Positions 24,459 to 28,028 of a stretch of 28,028 bases of DNA are shown piece by piece. Position 1 is the first letter of the stretch. Each line of letters opens with the position of its first letter. This DNA is from an uncultured Collinsella sp. (GTDB lineage: Bacteria > Actinomycetota > Coriobacteriia > Coriobacteriales > Coriobacteriaceae). A model generated the notes under the pieces. That model was not told where the DNA came from, ran no database searches, and saw only the letters and a program-made list of their open reading frames with translations. Where the stretch lies: the NCBI GenBank assembly GCA_902478995.1, contig CABSNF010000018.1, positions 1 through 28,028 of the forward strand. The letters are read 5' to 3'. Position numbers and translations under genes: made by a program.

Positions 24459-25145
24459 ATGCGCACCGAGCTCGATGTCCCCTTTTCGCACAAAGAAGAA
24501 GCCAAGGCGCTGGGCGCCAAATGGGACCGGACCAAGAAGATCTGGTATGTACCCAGCGGCGTCAACCCCGAGCCCTTTGCCGAGTGGCTGCCCGGTGTTG
24601 ACCGATCCGACCCCTCAGCGCCGTATATATATCTAGTACTGGGCAAGCGCGAGTGCTGGAAGTGTCACAAAGAGACCTCGGTCGCGGCCTTCGGCATTCC
24701 CTATCGAACCGATAACGACGAGAGCATCGCCATCGCGCACGCGCCCAACGAAGCCAGGTACATTGCCATCGACACGGCCAACGCCAACGCACTCGCCATC
24801 GTGCCCGCTCTTGGCTGCGTGCCGGGCGAGATCCGCGACTACCTTCATAAGCGCTGCGGCTACAAGCCCGTAGGCGCGCGAGCCTCCAAAGCCCCGTCGC
24901 TCGGCAACACGTGCACCAGTTGCGACGCGCTGCAAGGCAGCCGCTATCTGTTCGAGGAGCCCTCGTCCCCGTTTGCCCTCACTGCCATCAACAAGCTGCC
25001 GGCACTGGAGTTTATACGCGTCGAAGTTGCCGGCGTCTTTGGCGTCCCGGCCACGCGTACCGACTTTGACCAGGCGCTCTTTACCTGGGCACGCGACCAT
25101 CACGCCGAGTTCCACAAGCAACTCGGTGAGGGGATTTATTTATAG
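24459..25145 (+). CDS. DUF5710-domain protein with cysteine pairs
   Basis: Predicted 228-aa cytosolic protein. Residues 4-44 (LDVPFSHKEEAKALGAKWD, then KIWYVPSG and EWLP) match the DUF5710 fold, a small domain often attached to DNA primases and conjugation proteins that is thought to bind nucleic acid. The rest has CWKC at 66-69, C133 and CTSC at 152-155, which could form a zinc site, and no catalytic motif I recognise. AAGGAG lies about 7 nt before ATG 24459. The frame is open further upstream through the tRNA terminator, which is not coding. It is first in an accessory-like stretch after tRNA-Val and convergent with the zinc-ribbon gene. Function unknown. Confidence 0.78.
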   Translation: MRTELDVPFSHKEEAKALGAKWDRTKKIWYVPSGVNPEPFAEWLPGVDRSDPSAPYIYLVLGKRECWKCHKETSVAAFGIPYRTDNDESIAIAHAPNEARYIAIDTANANALAIVPALGCVPGEIRDYLHKRCGYKPVGARASKAPSLGNTCTSCDALQGSRYLFEEPSSPFALTAINKLPALEFIRVEVAGVFGVPATRTDFDQALFTWARDHHAEFHKQLGEGIYL

Positions 25146-25182
25146 AGGCAAAAGACACTCACAGCCAACTCCTCCGCATCAC

Positions 25183-25467
25183 CTATCCCTCGTCGCCGGC
25201 GTCGTACACGATATCGAGGCCACAAACAGGGCATTTCTCCGGATACACCGGCATATGAACGCCTGTCCGTTTTCTCACTTCGTCGCTGAGTCTGTCGCGC
25301 GCATCGATAAACCGAATGTCGAGACACGGTATTTGCGAGCCGCAGCAAGGGCAGGTGACGACAAACGACCCGCAATCAACCTCTACGCTCGGAAACATAT
25401 TGTTGTCTATAAGGGCACACGGCAGTTTTCCGTACTTCCCCATCGCAATATCGCCTCGCCAGCTCAT
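25183..25467 (-). CDS. Small zinc-ribbon protein
   Basis: Predicted 94-aa protein with two Cys pairs, CPCC at 39-42 and CPVC at 79-82, spaced like a zinc ribbon, separated by an Arg/Asp-rich helix. GAGGGGAG lies about 7 nt before ATG 25467; a longer in-frame ATG at 25539 has no such site. It follows the HNH endonuclease gene on the same strand after a 122-nt gap, so it may be its partner, but this is only positional. No homologous function is recognised. Confidence 0.65.
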   Translation of the reverse strand: MSWRGDIAMGKYGKLPCALIDNNMFPSVEVDCGSFVVTCPCCGSQIPCLDIRFIDARDRLSDEVRKRTGVHMPVYPEKCPVCGLDIVYDAGDEG

Positions 25468-25589
25468 ACACGCTCCCCTCTCGCTATACAAATCAGGAAG
25501 AGCATGCACCGGCGGGCGGGCGCGAGATTGCATCGCCACGCGATCCGATCAAACAACACGATCGTCAAAGAATGCCAAAGCCAAATACG

Positions 25590-26672
25590 CTAATACGGCA
25601 GAAGCCCCGCCTTTTCACGCTTCTTTTCCGAGCGATCGAACTCAATGCGATGGGCCTCAAGAAACACCGTATCGGGTCGCCACTGACGCTCATTCGGCTG
25701 CCTTAGCGTCGCACCCGCAAAGGAAGCGTAGTCGGTCTTATCCAGCAGGTACGATCCGCACAGCCGATATTCGCCGCAAACAGGCTCAAACGAAATCAGG
25801 TGAGCATCAAATAGGGAATGAAGATCGCGCCGAAGCAGAATACCGTTGCTGGCAACCTGCGATTTGGGTCCCGAGTAATTCTCGATATGTGCAGCCTCCA
25901 GAGCTTCGCTGACGCCGCAGTCCGACACCGCGCAACGGCCATCATAGGCGGCAACGAGCTGCTTGCGGAACCATTGCTGCCCCAATCGCTCGCGCCTTAA
26001 CGCATAGCGGACCTTTTCGTCGTCGGTCACACCCTGTCCGGCAAACTCAATATCGACGGGTATGTGCTTCAGATAACTCATGTCGGGCGCAAAACGAGGG
26101 TCCGGTCCGCCTTTATGAACAGGACCGTGCAGAACAAACCATCCGTTTTCGGGCTCGAACCGCTCAACAAACGCAAGGCCGAGCACCTTATAGCCCACCT
26201 CGGTTGCAAATATGACTCCGACTGGGACGCCACATTCCATGCAGTTGAGCATTTTACGGTTGTAATTCTGGTCTCGAGAACCAACGGCGCCTGGCGCTTG
26301 GACCGAATACTTAATGACCCACGTACCGTCATCCAAATAGAGCGGAGGCACATCGGTGTAGAAGCTCTTTTTAGAGTTATGGACCGAAAGCGCAAAGATC
26401 TTATTGGGATCTTGCTTCACCCGATCCTGGCCCGGCCAGAAGATCCCTGAATCCCGCGTTACGGGAAAGAAGTCCGAGCCAATTCTCAAACGGTACTGAT
26501 ACTGAGGGCTATCTTCCTTGGTGTGGTGCGGAAGGCTGGTCCAAACGCCGCCGCGCTGTTCCTCACCCAGAAACCACTCCCATGCCTCAACGTATTCGGA
26601 AGGCACGAGACTGCAGGCGCGGTCATAGCTTGGTCCATCCATCAACGGAACAGCAAGGTCAATGTCGTTCAT
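25590..26672 (-). CDS. HNH endonuclease, likely restriction-type
   Basis: Predicted 360-aa protein. The C-terminal HNH nuclease domain is clear: C247, C252, AHI with H262, SNGILL with N276, and DLHSLFD with H285, the arrangement of HNH_2-type restriction endonucleases. The N-terminal half (about 1-210) is a different domain with YLDDGTWVIKYSVQ, CGVPVGVIFATE and VLGLAFVERFEP, which I do not assign to SRA, EVE or another named reader, but its position suggests recognition of modified DNA. ATG 26672 has AGG about 8 nt upstream; a GTG nine bases earlier has no site. No methyltransferase is adjacent, so a modification-dependent (type IV-like) enzyme is more likely than a classical R-M pair. A zinc-ribbon gene follows it. 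Confidence 0.82.
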   Translation of the reverse strand: MNDIDLAVPLMDGPSYDRACSLVPSEYVEAWEWFLGEEQRGGVWTSLPHHTKEDSPQYQYRLRIGSDFFPVTRDSGIFWPGQDRVKQDPNKIFALSVHNSKKSFYTDVPPLYLDDGTWVIKYSVQAPGAVGSRDQNYNRKMLNCMECGVPVGVIFATEVGYKVLGLAFVERFEPENGWFVLHGPVHKGGPDPRFAPDMSYLKHIPVDIEFAGQGVTDDEKVRYALRRERLGQQWFRKQLVAAYDGRCAVSDCGVSEALEAAHIENYSGPKSQVASNGILLRRDLHSLFDAHLISFEPVCGEYRLCGSYLLDKTDYASFAGATLRQPNERQWRPDTVFLEAHRIEFDRSEKKREKAGLLPY

Positions 26673-26824
26673 CGCCAGCACCTACAACCATACGAACGCG
26701 AGTCATGCCCCTCAATAATATGGCCGAGAGTCAATTATTACGAGATCTCATTCCGCGATCGGCACATCGTTGATGCTCTCGGTTTGCCGCTGGCGTGCTT
26801 GTACCCCGCTACCCCACTTCCCTG

Positions 26825-26830
26825 TATACT
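26825..26830 (+). promoter_or_regulatory. -10 element before the unrecognised gene
   Basis: TATACT preceded by TG at 26823-26824. TTGTAC at 26799-26804 is a possible -35 but the spacer is 20 bp. Confidence 0.4.
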
Positions 26831-26887
26831 GATGTAGCACGTGTTTCATCCGGGCTTGTTGGGCCGGGTCGTTCATGGGAGGTTCTT

Positions 26888-27379
26888 GTGGCTGTTTCGA
26901 ATCCGCCCAAGGGAAGCGTTTCTTCTTCGTCCATCAAGCCGGTTACGCGCAAGGCCGTGCGTTGCCAGCGCGAGGTCGCTTGGCTTGTCACGCAGGCGGC
27001 GGGCAGGCTTGTGGCGACCACTCAGGACGTCAATGCGCCTACGCCGAGCTTTGTGTTAGCGGCGGCGCTGGATTTTGTGCGCCAATTGGAGCTTGCCGCG
27101 CAGGATGCCAACGGCCACCTCGACTACCAGAACGTTATGGCGCCCGACCTGCAAACGTTCTGTCACATGGCCAAGTTGCCTGCCGCGCCCAATGCGCTTT
27201 CGGACGCAGGCTACATGTTTACGCTCTCGGGCGCGGACCTTATCCGCGACATCTATGCATACTGCAGCGAGCTCGCCGAGCGCCACGTCTTTGACGCGGC
27301 AGAAGTCAAACCGGGAAATGTCATCAAGCTGGTTCTCAGGCTGTTCCTGATAGACGGGTTCGGGGCCATGCCGGCGTAA
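26888..27379 (+). CDS. Unrecognised 163-aa protein
   Basis: GTG 26888 is preceded by GGGAGG at 5 nt. The first 20 residues are Ser/Lys/Pro-rich; the rest is mostly predicted helix (REVAWLVTQAAGRLV, PSFVLAAALDFVRQLELAA, DLIRDIYAYCSELAERHVF, NVIKLVLRLFLIDGFG). There is no signal peptide, transmembrane helix, Cys pair or catalytic motif that I recognise. It runs opposite to the HNH gene behind a shared 215-bp intergenic region and converges with the regulator at the right edge. I cannot assign a function. Confidence 0.7.
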   Translation: MAVSNPPKGSVSSSSIKPVTRKAVRCQREVAWLVTQAAGRLVATTQDVNAPTPSFVLAAALDFVRQLELAAQDANGHLDYQNVMAPDLQTFCHMAKLPAAPNALSDAGYMFTLSGADLIRDIYAYCSELAERHVFDAAEVKPGNVIKLVLRLFLIDGFGAMPA

Positions 27380-27479
27380 GCCGAGTCTTTAGCATCACCG
27401 TCGACTGGGCAACAACCGCTTTACCTTAATGGACGCCAATCGAGGGTCGATTATTGGGTCGCCTCGTCCACTAACGCAT

Positions 27480-28028
27480 CTATCCCACGCGCTCCGACAG
27501 TCGATACTTGCGGTTGCGGCTCGTCGCCGGCGCCGTGGGCTCGAGCTCGCCTTGAGCAATGAGCGCGTTGACGCGCGACCTAACCTGGGAAATTGTAAGC
27601 CCCGTACGTTCTGCCAGCTCACGCGTCCCCAGCTCGCCGTAGCGTTTGAGTGCCGCCACAATTAAGTCCCCGCCATGATCGATTTGCTCAACCTTCGCTC
27701 GGTAAAGGACAACCTTAAACCGGTCGAAACCCGGGCAAAACAACGGCTCGGCCAGACCTTGCGCACGCATGGCATCGACCATCATCGGAATGCCCGATCC
27801 GTTGCCCTCGGCAGGAGAGCCCGCACCGTCGGGCAATGGGACAAGCGACATGAGCTTCACGAGCGTCGCGTTGCGGCATCGGGAGCTGCCGTCAAACAGG
27901 TTCTCGCGAGTCTTTCCTCCGTATAGGCCGCCGGGGTTCGTCACCTCGATACGGTCATCAAAAACGTCAACAGCGATCGATTGCCCACAGAACCGATCTC
28001 CGTATTCTCGTTGATTACGGCGTTGGCG
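27480..28028 (-). CDS. AlbA/HATPase-type regulator, C-terminal part, probably frameshifted
   Basis: The frame contains IEVTNPGGLYGG, SRCRNATLVKLMS, PLPDGAG, EGNGSGIPMM and DRFKVVLYRAK, the C-terminal HATPase_c_4 region of the Schlafen-AlbA_2 family of predicted transcriptional regulators. A winged-helix domain follows at the end (YGELGTRELAERTGLTISQVRSRVNAL). The gene enters from the right edge, so no start is visible. Just inside the edge the family motif (ANAVIN) is read in a different frame from REYGDRFCGQSIAVDVF, with one base apparently missing at about 28009. Either this is a pseudogene or the edge sequence has an error. It follows a convergent arrangement with the unrecognised gene. 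Confidence 0.72.
   Translation of the reverse strand, partial: RQRRNQREYGDRFCGQSIAVDVFDDRIEVTNPGGLYGGKTRENLFDGSSRCRNATLVKLMSLVPLPDGAGSPAEGNGSGIPMMVDAMRAQGLAEPLFCPGFDRFKVVLYRAKVEQIDHGGDLIVAALKRYGELGTRELAERTGLTISQVRSRVNALIAQGELEPTAPATSRNRKYRLSERVG

Overview
The window is a high-GC bacterial chromosome segment with compact, mostly leaderless-spaced genes, GTG/TTG starts and strong Shine-Dalgarno sites. The gene set (Tad-pilus proteins, a DUF4012 protein beside glmM, a PDGLE-type nickel/cobalt ECF transporter, M32 carboxypeptidase, abundant hairpin repeats) suggests a Coriobacteriia member, most likely Collinsella or a close relative. The taxon is an inference from general knowledge; no marker gene proves it.

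Layout, left to right. 1-1463 (minus): start of a Tad/Flp pilus operon, cpaB followed by a CpaE/TadZ-like gene that leaves the window inside a 33-bp inverted repeat. 1716-5830 (minus): rsgA ribosome-assembly GTPase and a SERCA/PMCA-type Ca2+ P-type ATPase, separated by a terminator and a long nested hairpin repeat. 6273-7733 (plus): pyruvate kinase with promoter and terminator. 7979-8102: a MITE-like repeat just ahead of a DUF559-like protein (8157-9230). 9227-12869 (minus): a zinc-dependent phospholipase C-like protein and a metal ECF transporter operon (M-PDGLE fusion, Q, O). The promoter of that operon carries a 28-bp palindrome matching the known NikR operator class, so nickel is the likely substrate. 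13116-16830 (minus): pheS-pheT, preceded by a phenylalanine T-box with its terminator and interrupted by a structured repeat. 17335-18918 (plus): M32 carboxypeptidase. 19016-22681 (minus): a DUF4012 membrane protein and glmM, 3 nt apart. 22831-23853 (minus): EamA-family exporter. 24143-24217 (plus): tRNA-Val(GAC) with promoter and terminator.

From 24459 to the right edge the content is accessory-like: a DUF5710 protein with Cys pairs, a small zinc-ribbon protein, an HNH endonuclease with an unassigned N-terminal domain, an unrecognised 163-aa protein, and the C-terminal part of an AlbA/HATPase-type regulator that appears frameshifted at the edge. No integrase, transposase, CRISPR array or rRNA is visible.

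The most interesting regulatory points are the NikR-like operator, the T-box, a dyad that could sequester the ribosome binding site of the Ca2+ ATPase, and three unrelated hairpin or terminal-repeat elements. The most interesting protein-level points are the HNH plus zinc-ribbon pair and the likely frameshift at the right edge. I did not find an obviously complete undescribed multi-gene system.
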